The notes under the pieces are model-generated. The model made no database searches. It was not told the DNA's origin and saw only the letters and a program-made list of their open reading frames with translations. Source: Antedon mediterranea (taxonomy: Eukaryota > Echinodermata > Crinoidea > Comatulida > Antedonidae). From it: 64,000 bases of DNA. The position numbers and the translations under genes were made by a program. Shown here in pieces: positions 11,229 to 24,097 of the stretch (position 1 is the first letter of the stretch; each line of letters starts with the position of its first letter). The stretch spans positions 9,895,001-9,959,000 of the forward strand of contig NC_092680.1 of NCBI RefSeq assembly GCF_964355755.1. Direction: 5' to 3'.

Positions 11229-13794
11229 TTTTTTCCAGATTTTCATACTTTGCTTTTACTTTTTTTAAAGACGTTGAGCTGATGAAGACTGGAACAGAGG
11301 TCACCCAAAGACAACAATGATAGACTCGGTATTGGAATATGATTGGATATTGCAGGAAAAATATTTCTGACTATCCTGCTGCATTCGGCCAATATGTTCT
11401 TGTCCAGCTTGTAAAATATTGTATAATTTTTTTTGTATTATATGTACAGTATATTATTTTGTAAACATAACATTCAATAAATAAAAAAGAACTACTACAA
11501 CAGTACACAGGATAAATTCTTCAAATTTACTTACACTTCATAATTTTACTGTAAATATTACAGTGCAAAAGTAGTTAATAAAATATATATATACAGTATA
11601 TCTTATTGAATCACTGTATTGTTTTTTGTGTCAATTTGTCTACTAATTATCAATGTGTTGATTGTGGCAGTAATTACGACAGCTATAGTCTTCTAAGATC
11701 GCTAACATCCATTACAAAGTGTCATTTTAATAGTAAGAAACGTTTCAATAAATTGTGAATGTTGCCACTGTACGATACATGTTATGTTTCTCACTACTTG
11801 GTCTTATTGTTCAATCAATCAACCTAAAAAAAAAAAGAAATTTGTGTCAAAATATCTGCATAAAATGTTTATTTGCGGAATGTTTATTTGAACCTATTGC
11901 ATTTGATACAGTAAATATTTTTTAAATATTGCATCAGTAAAACATCCAAAACAATATTTAGATTTTCTTTTTTTTTAAATTTTCACTGCCGAATAGATAG
12001 TTGAAATCTTTAAAAATTAAACCAATTCATCGTGATTAAAACAAAAATACATCCCTTCTGGTGGTGGTCTACTGTAGCCCTAGCTAGCAGTGTACTGCCT
12101 AGGCCTACTACACTCTACTTCTAGAGACAGAAGTAGGCAGCAGTTAGGCTACTCGAGACTGTCAGTGCTAGTAGTAGTAGACTAGTAGTACAGTAGCAGC
12201 AAATTCGGGCCTAGCTAGGCCTCTCCTGTTAGCGAAACAAAAACTCACCTAAATGAATAAGATTCAACATCAAAGTTACCAACTGTAATTCTAACTTAGC
12301 ATTCTGCTAGCTATAGTTTTCGTGTTTTCTTCAAGATTCGTCTCGCATCACTACTCGACTCTCTCGCACGCATGGCATTGCTATCGTTGTTGGCTGTTGA
12401 TTTGGAAAGCGTCATCATCCACACGATGTATCCATACAATATGAATATTTATGAGCTAACTCAGGTCAAGGGTTAAATTAAACCGGAACACATTTGTCTT
12501 CCAGACAAATAGCTTCCGGTTGGTTAATTTTTGCATTAAATTGCGATTTTCCCGTGTAAAAAATTATTTTTTTCAATCCAAATTGAGGTCAAAGTGAATA
12601 ACTTTTATGTGCAATTAAAATGGCCTATTCAACAAAAATATCGAAAAAAAAATTTTTTTCAGGGGGACAATACATCTTTAAGCGAGAGAGATCTAAATGT
12701 AATTTTATAGTATTTTTGAAAACAGCCTCGCGTTTTGAAGTTTCGAAGATTTTTTTTGGAAAATTCGCGTATTTTGGAAAACTGTGCCTTCAAGTTGGAG
12801 GGTATGTCGGATAACTTTCTTTTTGTAGAAAATTAATAGCGCTACAAAACTTGTTTTAAGTTGGATAATTTTCCTAATTTAGAAAATTAATAGTAGCCTC
12901 AAGTTGAAGTATTTTGGAACAAGTGCCACAACAATTATATTGGAGAAATTGCGTATTTATGCAAATAATTAGCGCCCTCAAGTTGACGTATTTTGGAAAA
13001 TTACTAGCGGTCCCAAATTGACGTATTTTGGACAAATCGCGTATTTTGGAAAATGAATAGCGCCCTCAGGTTGACGTATTTTGGACAATTCGCGTATTTT
13101 GGAAAATGAATAGCGCCCTCAAGTCGACGTATTTTGGAAAGACTCGCGTATTTTGGATTAGTATAGCGCCCTTAACTTGACGTATTTTGGAAAAAATTCT
13201 GCGTATTTTGGACTGAATTTCACCAACCCTATTGGAGTCTATCCTTACAAATTAAGTGCTTTATTTCTATTATTCGCTTTATGTATCATTGAAATGGATA
13301 AAAATAGATTTCTTTTTAAATAATTATACGTTTCAACTAAGAAAAACTAATAGAAATGAACAGTGTTTGGTTAAACAAGTGAAAGATCTGCTTTGTTCCA
13401 CTGGCTACGGTTAAGTCTGGTACGATCAGAAAGTTGAAAAACAAATTAATTAATTAGAGATTGAATTATGGTATCATTTATTAAATATTACAGATAGGAA
13501 ACGTAAAAGACAAAATTTCGTTTAGGAGTTCTAGATCTCCAAGTTGAAAAGGGTAGATGGAACAAAATTCCACTTCAAGGCCGTTTACGTAAATTTTGTA
13601 ATTTAAGTTTAATAGAAGATGAAATTCACTGCCAGCGGAAGTACAGCGTCATAAAACTGTCTGTAAGTTTGCCCCATATACAGTAGTAGACAAGAATGAA
13701 GTGATAGAACTTTACAGGGATATACACACACTACGGCGTTATAAGTATTAATATCAAGGTAAATAAACCCATTACAGACCAAATAGTCCAGTGA

Positions 13795-16460
13795 AAATAT
13801 GGTTGAACCTAGAACAAATTGCAACAGAACATCGGGAAGTGGATTAATTAGCATAAATTCAAAATGGCCGCCATTTGCTATTTTAAAGGCCTGTATCTCC
13901 TTAACGGTTGGATTTAAACCACCTAAGTGCATTACGGGTAGATATTATATTAAACATTCTAATTAGCATATTTAAATTCCCATATAACGTACCTATGACG
14001 TCATATGGTAGTGTTATAACTGCTTAAATGACATTATATTATGCGAACAATTTACAAACTGCAGGAAGACAAGTTTCTTAACATTCTCCTTGTTGAAATA
14101 AACATCATTCCCAAAGTTTACCAAAATCGGACACTAGGAAGTGGGTTAATTAGTATACATTCAAAATGGCCGCTATTTACTATACCATTTTGAAGCTCCG
14201 TATCTCCTTAACGGTTAAATTTAGACCACCTAAGTGCATTGCGAGTAGATATAAATCTGATATTGAACTTCCCAATGAGCACATTTAAATTACCATATGA
14301 CGTAACTATGACTTCATAAGGTAGTTGTGACGTCATATATTATGTTATAACTACTTAAATGACATTATCCTATTCTAATAAATGTAGAAACTGCAGGAAA
14401 ACAAAACATTTTCCTGTTGAAATGAACATGATATCCAAAGTTTACCAAAATCGGACTTCAATAAGGGGGTTAATTAGCATAAATGTAAAATGGCCGCTAT
14501 TTACTATACCATTTTGCACCTATGTGCATTAAGAGTAGATATAAATGTGATATTAAAAGTTTCAATTAGCATTTAAATTACTATATGACGTACCTATGCG
14601 TTTTAGCCTACCACACCTCTATTACTGCAATATAATATGGGGAAATGAATATCCAACAAACTTAGAAAAAATACATAAATTACAAAAACGTATAGCTAGA
14701 ATGATTACAAACTCACCGATGAGAACAGCCTCCAAACCACTATTACAAAGTTTAAAAATGTTAAATATATACGATATATATAAAATTCAAATTGCATGCT
14801 TTATGTTCAAATATCATCTCCAAGAACTTCCCATCTCTATAAACAACTTGATTGATTTAAACCCTAAAACTGATCGCTTAAAAGACATTAAGAAACGCAA
14901 ATAAGATATACATTCCACACAGTAGACTAGAAATAAATAAAAGATCAATTTTCATTGAAGGACCATCTTACTGGAATAAACTCCAGTCTACTCTAGAACA
15001 AAATCACATGACCTTGCTCCCTATATTAAAGTACAATATTAAAAAGATGATATTTGAAACATATTGCTAGCTACTATTGCTACTGCACAATGGAGTTGTA
15101 AGTATTTTGCTTAATCTCACTTTGTTTTTTTCTTTTTCTGTCTCAAAATGTCATTTTTGTTGTTGTTATGTAATGCGTCCGTCTATGTTTTATGTTTAGA
15201 CTACAAAGACAAGCCACTTTGGCTTCTGTGTATCTAACCCATAAAACTGTTAAATGTTGAATAAATGTTGTTAAATATAAAAAAAATACTGACAATCTCG
15301 GAAATACTATGACATAATATGGTAAATGTGATGTCATAAAATGTCACAATACTGTTCAAATGACATATCCTATAGGGAAAATGTAAAATCTATTGAAATT
15401 TATCCTTAAGTATGATCCTTATTTACAAAATCTCATAAAACCATTAATTCTACAGAACAGTTATAAAAGGTTGTGATCATCAACTGTAATTCCGCAACTG
15501 ATTTGCACACAACTTACTTGTTTTGTGTTTCCTACAACTGCATCTTTTAGAACCTCATATCTTTAAATAAAAAATATTGTAACGAGGCCATTGTCTGTTG
15601 GTCAGGCTATTCAAACCCAACCCACAAACTCATCTCAATTCCCCATCCAAAATTAAAAATTAAATGATAAATGTCATACTTTCCCTTCATTAATAAAAAA
15701 CGATTGCGTTTTAAGACAGAAGAAGCAAACAGTAGTGGAATAATCAGTAGTTAAAGAAAACATCTTAAGGAGCAAATTTGCAACATCTTTGTAACGCTCT
15801 GCACTTGCAAAGAAAGAGAAGGGCGAATTATATTCGAAGCAAGAACTGTTCAGTCCAAAATTAACATGCTGTGCCTACATGTATGATGGAAGTATTTTGA
15901 CGGCACCAACTATTACATTTTCTATGTATGTACTTTGGATAGGAAACTCTGATATTTAGGATGGGGTCGAATTTTTAAACCCCAGACTCATTACAGACTT
16001 AATAATCTCTTTTCTTTAAATATATATGAGATTGTAGTTATAAAAAAATGCAGTTGCAGAAAATTAACTGGAATGTTCTAATGCATGCTGTGAAGGGTGG
16101 TCGAATAACTTCAGATACCCATGATCTTAACCTGGAAGTTTTACTAAAGTACTACTTTCCTACGGCTTTTATATTTTTCGCTTAGAATATAATGCTAATT
16201 GAGCATTATTGTGACACAATATGACGTCATAACTATCTTATGACATCACAGGTACATTATATGGTAATTTAAATATGCTAATCGGAAAGTTTAATATCAC
16301 ATTTATATCTACTCGCAATGCACTTAAGTGGTCTAAAATCAACCATTAAGGAGATACGGAGCTTCAAAATGGTAAAGTAAGCGGCCATTTTTAATTTATG
16401 CTAATTAAGCCACTTCCTTCCTTATGTTGCAATTCACACTATCTTTGACTTATCTTTACT
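13795..16460. repeat. Repeat block with tandem and inverted copies carrying TGACGTCA motifs
   Basis: A unit containing TTAATTAGCAT, AATGGCCGC, TATCTCCTTAACGGTT, TAAGTGCATT and a TGACGTCA motif starts near 13840, 14145 and 14465. It recurs inverted at about 16180-16440. The outermost copies form an inverted pair, so the block may be a 2.6-kb foldback-type element. A reverse transcriptase fragment (14600-15070) interrupts the third copy. The rest shows no coding content. Confidence 0.5.
14600..15070 (+). mobile_element. Non-LTR reverse transcriptase C-terminal fragment
   Basis: The plus-strand reading begins LPHLYYCNIIWGNEYPTNL and continues KIHKLQKRIARMITNS, the region after the thumb in Jockey/CR1-like reverse transcriptases (compare YLNYCNIVWANNY in the copy at 9357-11216). 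After a stop near 14904 the reading continues in another frame with SYWNKLQSTLEQN. It is truncated at the 5' side and frameshifted, so inactive. Confidence 0.65.
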
Positions 16461-16799
16461 GGACTAAATCAGTTTAAGTCACTAAGAGTAATAAATTACG
16501 TTGTTTTGGTTTAAAGAAAAATTAAAACAAAATATTTAGTATTATTATAGTAACATGTAATTTAGGAAAGCCAAAAAAATGTTCGTTCTTTGTTGAAATT
16601 TGTTATTATTATATTATATAGAAAAATAATAATAAATAAATTTGGAAATTCCGCAAAGTGTTTTATCAGTGATATAACGCTTCAATTGTTACCCTTGCTT
16701 TGATAGGGTAAGCAGAGTGTAAAGAGTAACCTGCAAACAATGGTTAGACTTATAGATATATAACAGATATATACAAAAGTTAGATTTGATGTATTTTTG

Positions 16800-17640
16800 C
16801 GTTAAATATTGAAACTTTATTAAGGTTACATTTGGACGAAATTGCATTTCTTTAAATGTTCAATGACCATTTGACCTACAAAGATGTCAATATATGTTAC
16901 GTTTTATTTTTTCACAATGAATATATCAATTAAGCAACCTACACAGTACATATTAATACCAAAAATATGCAAATGTGATCACTAAATACAAATTTATTAA
17001 TAAAAATGTAACTTTCTTATTTATTGTGTCTATTGGTTTAAGAAAACATTAGTTTGCATAAGATATCTTGTATTTTTGTGTTTAAAATTGAAATTTATAA
17101 GTTAATTTAGAAGAAATTGCATTTTTGACCTCTAAAGACATCAATAGATATTGGATTCATTTTTTAAAGCATATTACAAATATATTAAAATAAAGAAATC
17201 AATACACTACATACTGATAACAAGAAAATGTAAATCTGTTCACTAAATCTTAAGTTATTTGCAAAAATGTTACCCCCTACCCCATAATTGTCACAAATTA
17301 CTAATGACGAAAAATGTTCTTTATAATGAACAGCATATTCTATTTTGAAAAAATGTTAACTTCAATTTTCTTATTTATTGTGTCTATAGGTTTAAGAAAA
17401 CATTAGTTTTTGTTAAAAACTGAAAGTTATAAGTTAATATTAGAAATGACCTATAATGGCGTTAATAATTGTTGAATTTACTTAGAAAAATATATTACAC
17501 TTAAGCAATCTATACACTACATATTGATACCAAGAAAATGCAAATCTGTTCATTAAATCCAGAGTTATTAGCAAAAGTGTTACCCCTACCCCAAAATTTT
17601 GTGTTGCATATTTTCCGTAGACAGTGTTATATAATCCTAA
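16800..17640. repeat. Diverged tandem repeat, about three units of 270-310 bp
   Basis: The words TACACTACATA..GATA and AAGAAAATG(C/T)AAATCTGTTCA recur near 16930 (weaker), 17200 and 17510. GTGTCTATTGGTTTAAGAAA occurs at 17027 and in near-identical form at 17382. No coding capacity is seen here, nor in the remaining stretch up to 18070. Confidence 0.45.
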
Positions 17641-18074
17641 AAAAATGACTATTAAGCTGTACAATTGGCATTGCTATCATGGATTTCTGAAAATTAGACA
17701 TTTTAGGCTTTCCGAAAATGTATGGTAGCATTTGCCATCAATTTGATACCGAAAAAATGTCTGGCCCATGGACTAATAATTCATTTATTGTAAATCAGTA
17801 TCAAGACAGTTTCGTCAAGCTGTCTCAATACTAATCGAAACCACAGTAAAATGTTTTCACTAATGATTAGACTTTTCTTTGTTGGATGTCATTGGTGTAA
17901 GTGACGTCAAACACGAAAATCACATTTTTAAATTGACTGAAAACAGTTAACGACCATTTTTGTGTAAATTTAACTTTGAATGAACAGTGAATTCATGCAA
18001 TTTTGAGCTGTCAGACAAGAGATACAGATTTAAATTAAATAGATTATTTATTATATAATACCTAGATCAAAAGT

Positions 18075-18170
18075 GGATTTTTTAACATCCAACATATATA
18101 AACACTTTACATTGAGAGTACTTGATGGTACTTTATACAAGCACATCAACAACTGAAAAGCTATTTAAAA
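18075..18170 (+). promoter_or_regulatory. Promoter remnant of the broken family member
   Basis: AACATCC.A.ATATATAAACACTT followed by ATTGAGAGTACTTGATGG and TACTTT (box 18111-18134) matches the promoter of gene 2 at 32130-32185. The TATA position reads AAAGCTATTTAAAA and appears decayed. It lies about 4.5 kb upstream of the pseudogene coding exon at 22636, so the old intron would be long and now holds several insertions. Confidence 0.55.
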
Positions 18171-19496
18171 AAAAGTTTTCGGAGTGCACTTTTGGCGGAA
18201 AGTGACATTGTACGGTATGGATTGTATTTTTTTTTTTAGAGTTAGAATGAATTCCGTTTTCAATCGGGTGAATACAACTGGTTAAGAGAATCAAATAACA
18301 ACTACCGTATTGAAGTAGATGAGTTTTATAGTCTTTAGTATTAGGTCTTCGGGTAAAAATCCTATCGTTCAATCCTGTTCCGATCTCTTAAGACTAAAAA
18401 AATCCTCATGATAATTAGTTTAATAATATTTTAAAAGTTATAACACAAAGTTTGACCCAAAAAAATGTGTGGTATAAAGAGAAAAACTGTACATTCAAAT
18501 GTCCGTAAATTAAATTTGTTCTACTGGTTTTGACCAATTTAAAATTGTATTCGTTCATCTAAGTATTATTTATTTGAATAAAATAGTTACTTATATATAT
18601 ATCTTCAAATAATCAAAATAATATATAAATGAATTAAAAATAAGCAAATAAATAGCTTAAAATAGTTTTATCCTAATCTAGTGCGACAAATATTTACGAT
18701 TTAACAATAACATGGCGTCGATTACGGATCACACATTTTTTTCTGAGAGTTCCAACAAAATGTTGATTCCACCATGAAAGCCGTGTTTAGGATGTTAGAT
18801 TTAATAAGGTTGTTGCTTGTACCAGATTGTGGATAGTATCTGCAAAAATATGAAGACTAAACTTTTTCATATTCGGATTTCGCCTTACTTTAATTGATTG
18901 TTAATATTATGTAGTAAAGGGGAACAGACGATCGGGACCATTTTTTTTTTCATATCGGTCGTGTTTTTTTTAATCGATTGGGTTTTATTGCATCGTGCTA
19001 TTTTGTATTTGGTGCACTAAATACATTTTCGTGATCATTATAATTCGTGATTGATTTTAAATTAGGTATGCCCATTGTTTATATTTTACCGTCTGGGTAT
19101 TTTTAGACGATGAGTATTAATGCTAATTATATATTTCCTTTACTTTATTACAGGTGGGGAGGAGAGGATGTGCTTTTCAAAATTGTTGTGAAAATATGAT
19201 TGTTTATAATTTTATATTATACTAATTAATTAAATGTTAACATTGTTTAAATGTAATCATTTTAATATAATAAACGTCAATGGTCGGATAAATTTGGTAG
19301 AAGATGAAACGAGAAAACCTCCTGTGCCCTGTTATTCTTCAGCACGTGATTTGTTGACCGTGACACACCGGGGATTCTCCTTAAAATAAAACGTAGCGTG
19401 TTACGACTAAACATCAAAGCGGTAATACTAATAATTGCCTACCAACATGGGAAACAGTTTGATTTTATGATACTTATTATTATGTCGATCGTCTGA

Positions 19497-19700
19497 CATG
19501 CAGTGATTTGATTTGATTTGTATTTATTAGGAAAATCATCATAAAAAATACATAAGTGATAACATTAATTACTGACATTACAAATAAAACATTTATAAAA
19601 GATTTTCCAGGATAGCCCAAACAGCTTATTAGCTTATTTCCACTGGGATCCTTTAATGTAGTAGTAAATAGATATACAATTCCCCAGCCCTGTGGCACGG
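19497..19700 (-). mobile_element. Non-LTR 3' end with (AAATC)n tail
   Basis: On minus the segment ends in CAAATCAAATCAAATCA, a tail typical of CR1/L2-like elements, preceded by a 3'-UTR-like sequence. No reverse transcriptase is attached. It lies in the former intron of the pseudogene. The surrounding 18170-19490 and 19700-21430 contain no feature that I can support. Confidence 0.45.
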
Positions 19701-21439
19701 CGCAACAACGTTAACAGTCATTGGTAAGTTTAACACCTTATAAGCAAAATTCGTTTCGTGCAAGCTATGTGCTACACCGTACTTGCTTAAATGTTGATAT
19801 AATTAAATAACTTGTATTTGTATTTTATAGTAAAGAGATTTTTGCCAGGAAAAATTACCATTTGCCTACGACAAATAACATTTGAATCAATAATAATATT
19901 TCAATAAACAATAAATTACCATCTCATCTATATTATTAGTATTATTAATATTGGATGATAATATAATTACTCTAGAACATGTAGTTGGGCTAACTTAGTA
20001 ATAGTAGGCCTAGTATAATAATATATACGCTAGCGGCTAGCTTAGTCTAATTAGTCAGTGTAGTAGTGGGCCTGTTCCCTGTTTGTATAAAAACCAGAAC
20101 AAAAATGTGTAAGACTAAAATAGTATGTTTTTATTTATATATTAATTATTAATTTATTATCGCCATTAAATAAATGGTTTTTTTTCATTTACAGTAGTAT
20201 GGAATATAAATGAGACACCTATTATGCGGTATAGTTTCATTTTGCTGAAGTATCAACTACTAAGTGCATCATCATAAACAAGAAATATTTCTTACAAAAA
20301 ACGCTGCTCGCTTATTGAAAAATATTTTTTATTTCGAATGTTTTTGAATGAGTCATTTTATTGTCACATAATAGTTATTTTACCTGAAAAAAATGTAATC
20401 TAAAGCAACAAATACTTAAATTGTCTGTCAGACAATGGTTTTTGGGTTTCTTTTCTTTTTTTATATGTGAATAAATATTATTTTTTTGTTACAGAAGTGA
20501 ATACTCAATTTCTGTCACTTTAGTTAATTTTATTGCTAAGGTCAAATCTGGGAGTCACTTCATCACCCTAGATATTTCAATTGTGAAGTATCCTATTACA
20601 AACACAAACTTTAATGGACTGTTTCGATAATAATTCAATGAATATCTGACAGTGAATATATCAGAAATGCTTAGGGATTTGTAATTTTAGCATGACATGT
20701 CCTAATAGACTCTTTCACAGACGTTTTTTGGGTCTACTGTAGCAGCTGGAATCAATAAATCATAGTGGAGTTTCCATTTTCACAAAACTGTCTGTCCTTA
20801 GAACTATAACTGCTGCTTGCTTTAGCTTCTGATTGAGTAGTCCTAATGGGACGTAGCGGGCTAGAGCAGCAGCGTGAAAAACCTACTGTACCCTGAAGTT
20901 TGTTGGTTAGATATTGTATAGTGAAAAGAATTCACAAGGCAAAAACACAGAGCCAACATTCCTCAATGCTTACCGGTCTTGAGTACTATGACTACTCTAG
21001 ATGCTATTAGCCCACCTGTAAAGTGCCTATAGGCCTATAAACATTTTAAATTGAGTATTGTACAAAATGTATAAAAGCAATCAAACAAAATTAGTATTTT
21101 AATTGTTTGTGGTGGCCTAGTTATACTACTGTATTATTATTACCCAAGTCAAATAATGAAGCTTGTTTTTTTAAGTATTAGAAATGACAGTGAGCCAAGT
21201 AACTATGGAGTATCTATGGACTACTAGAAGTGCATTGTAAAATTGTTTCAATTACATATTTAAGAAAATAAACTACACACAATAGTCAATGATTAAAGTA
21301 AATATATATATTGAATCAAATTATACTATTAATATTATAGTGAATTTTTTTTATCTTTACAGGCTTAATTTCAAAGAAGGCTACTCATTTCATCAGAACC
21401 AATAACCTGTATGGCCTCCACGAGCAATGGAACTGTATT

Positions 21440-21442
21440 TAA

Positions 21443-21476
<34 letters not shown>

Positions 21477-21960
21477 TTTATTCGGCAAAAGTTCATAAAG
21501 TACATTTTACAATTCATCTTGCCAGGAGCAAGTAATAGGCATGAGCCCAAACAGAAAACTGCTCTTACTCCATCATTACTTATAAAATACAAAAATAACA
21601 AAACTAAGTAGCACAAATTAAGTCAAAATAAAACAAAACAAAACAAAGTTATAATGAGATACACCAATTAAAAATAAGCTGCATTGAATAAACAATATAA
21701 ACAATTACAGTACAACTTAATATTTTGAGATCAAATGTTTGATGAGTTGGGCTTTAAAGTCTGAAATTGTAGCACATTGTTTAATTTCATTGGGAAGTTG
21801 CTCCCATAATCTAGGGAAAATAACAAACGATGAATTTAAAAATGTATTGGTCTTTGCCTTCCAATGTATTAACCGCCCTTCACACCATTTAATAAATGTA
21901 ATACCTCAGCAAAGTACCAAAACAATGCAGGAGCACATGAATTGATTTATCAATGACCAA
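21440..21960 (-). mobile_element. 5'-truncated non-LTR retrotransposon with (ATT)n tail
   Basis: On minus, 21700-21850 reads LWEQLPNEIKQCATISDFK and then AQLIKHLI, the extreme C-terminus of a Jockey/CR1-like reverse transcriptase. The UTR follows and then an ATT tail (TAATAATAATAA on plus near 21445-21475). The UTR matches the plus-strand copy at 645-770. Confidence 0.65.
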
Positions 21961-22661
21961 TGTTCGAGAAGATATTCAAAGATCCCAAGCACCTCTACTT
22001 AATAAAGACAGTATTAATAATTTTTGACATTGTAGACTTTCTCCAGACACCATTTCATTTTCATAATGTTTTGATTGTTAACAACAAAAAATGTTATTTC
22101 AGATGGCTTCATTGGTAAACTTATAACTATGTTACAGAATAACATCAATATAAATATAAAGATGTCAAGTTACTAAGACTAGTTATTAGTTATTAGTTAT
22201 TTATACCAAAGGGTAAACTAATCTATGCATCTCTGTATTAAGTCAGATAATACAAGAAACAAGCAAAAATGTTTTAAAAATTCTATATTAAGATTGTTTC
22301 GCAGTGTTTTATTTTATGTAACGGCCTAGCGATGACGTTTAATCAAGTGCGTATTACCCTACCTATGATATTTAGGTCCAACTGTTATATAAAGAACAAA
22401 ATTATTAAGAGCTAGGCCTAAATTTGTTATTCTTAAGAGGTCGGAACGAGAGTGGTTATATTTCTAGCTGCATTTTTGCCTTCACCCGATGGCATATATA
22501 GATAACTTATTTTGGAATATGACGAGCATGTTAAGTTAATTTTTTCTATTCGTGGAACGTTTCACTAAACACATAAAACACAAGTTTTTATGTTTTCTTT
22601 CAATTCTTTACTTTGTGTTCTCTTTCAACAGAATCATGTGGTGGGTTCGAGTTGTTCTCTT

Positions 22662-24097
22662 TACTTAGGTGATATACTGGACGCAGGACTAAAGTCCTCT
22701 ATATCCAGATCCAATTGGTCCAATCCTGGTATTTTGAATCCTTAACTTGTGATCGTATATTACTAGTTGATTCCGCCAGAATTTGTCCAGACTTTCTTTA
22801 AACTGTTTAGTGAGGTTGCTGTCACAACATGTTCCGGTAATGCATTCCAATTATCGGTTATACAGTTACTAAAGGAAAATTTCCTTTTATCCAAATGGGA
22901 AACTTTCTTAGCTAGCTTAAGAGAGAGCCTCCGTGTTCTATTAGATACATTTAGTTTTAGGAAATCAGATACTGATTTATCATAATAGCCATTTAGAATT
23001 TTGAAAGTTTCAATCATGTCATTACGACAGAGGTGTGTTAGAACCAATGATCAGACCGTTTTTCCTAAATTATTTAAGTCTATCATTAGGCCTGTAATTG
23101 AATACGCTTCACCTGTCTGGTTTCCATTTCTGCAAAGCACCATCAATCAGATTGAATCTGTTCAGAGACGCTTTACACGATCATGCTTCCCACGTTTTTT
23201 TCACATGGATTATGACATGCGGCCGTCATACGAACGAAGGTTACGGACTCTAAAATTACCCACGATTTATAATAGACTTAAATTCATCCGTGTTAAATTT
23301 GTTGTGAAGTGCCTCTGTACAGATTTCCTAATTGATGGTGCTTTGCTACCTAAACCTGTTGAACGTAGAAGTGAGAAACTTGTTTTCAGACATGAGAAGT
23401 CTCGTACTAATGCTTTTTTTTATTCTGTTTTTATTTCATTTCCACGGATGTGGGATGAGATTCCGGTATATATAACAGACATGTTTATTTATAATGATTG
23501 CAATTTTTATTCTGTTTTATATAGATTCTATGTTACCGGGTTGTTAAATGTTTATCCTTGTTAATGTTATTTTGCCACCAGCACTATCAGGAGAGTCTTT
23601 TATAGCGATATTTTTTTGCTTTTTGACAATCCGCCAGGATAGTGTTCTGCGCTTTTTCTCTGCTTGTTGTTGTTCTATGTTATATATGCTTTTTGTATTG
23701 TTTTTGTATTATTTTTTCTGGATAATAAATGAATATGAATATGAATATGAATACGACATCTTCTATAGACCAAAGTAGGCAGTTTTAAAGCTCTTAATCT
23801 GTCTGAATAATTAAGCCCCTTAAGGTTAGGGATCAAACGTGTAGCTCTAGGTTGAACACTTTCTAGAAGATCTATATGTTTCTCTAAATATGGACACCAC
23901 ACAGAAACCTATAGCCTATTTGCCTTGTTGACCATCTCTGTTATATGCATTTCAAATGATAATTTACTATCTATTATAATTCCTAGGTCTTTCTCATGGT
24001 CGACATGTAGGAGATTTTCAGTATTACTATCTGGGTCCAATGAATACTCATATTGAATGTGTGTTGCATTCCTTCTTCTTAATTCCAAAACCTTACA
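22662..24097 (-). mobile_element. Outer non-LTR retrotransposon fragment inserted in the pseudogene signal peptide
   Basis: Minus-strand reading in order: KDLGIIIDSKLSFEMHI (about 23970-24000), YLEKHIDLLESVQPRATRLI, SDRLRALKLPTLVYRRCR, then after an interruption NDMIETFKILNGYYD and NWNALPEHVV. This is the C-terminal third of a CR1/Jockey-like reverse transcriptase. The possible target duplication is TCTCTT (22656-22661) against TCTGTT (24098-24103), with one mismatch. The 5' part is missing. Confidence 0.75.
23030..23751 (+). mobile_element. Inner non-LTR retrotransposon fragment with (GAATAT)n tail
   Basis: The plus-strand reading from 23046 contains PKLFKSIIRPVIEYASPVWF, IESVQRRFTRSCFP, RRLRTLKLPTIYNRLKFI and a tail to 23564. 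This is the C-terminus of a second CR1-like reverse transcriptase. The 3' end is AATAAATGAATATGAATATG. The flanks carry the identical 7-mer TACGACA (23023-23029 and 23752-23758), a target duplication. Removing the insert restores the outer element's reading YRRCR-NDMIETF. Confidence 0.85.

Larger units (their letters stand above)
6954..13229. mobile_element. 6.3-kb element with long terminal inverted repeats (MULE-like or foldback)
   Basis: The ends are inverted copies beginning GGGTTGGTGAA..TCAGTCCA. Both arms carry subterminal tandem repeats built on CCAAAATACG and CAACTTGAGGGCGC (about 6970-7250 and 12960-13220). Weaker inverted similarity continues inward to about 8130 on the left and 12400 on the right (for example AAAGATGTATTGTCCCCC at 7851 against its inverse near 12661-12678). 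The flanks TATCCGAGTC (6944-6953) and TATTGGAGTC (13230-13239) look like a 10-bp target duplication with two changes. Such length fits Mutator-like elements, but no transposase is visible. Other retroelements sit inside. Confidence 0.7.

Noticed and set aside
15440-15520. Possible further family promoter (TTATAAAAGG followed by GATCATCAACTG)
   Set aside because: The upstream box with repeated GTACTT and the ACCAG block are missing, and no coding exon follows.
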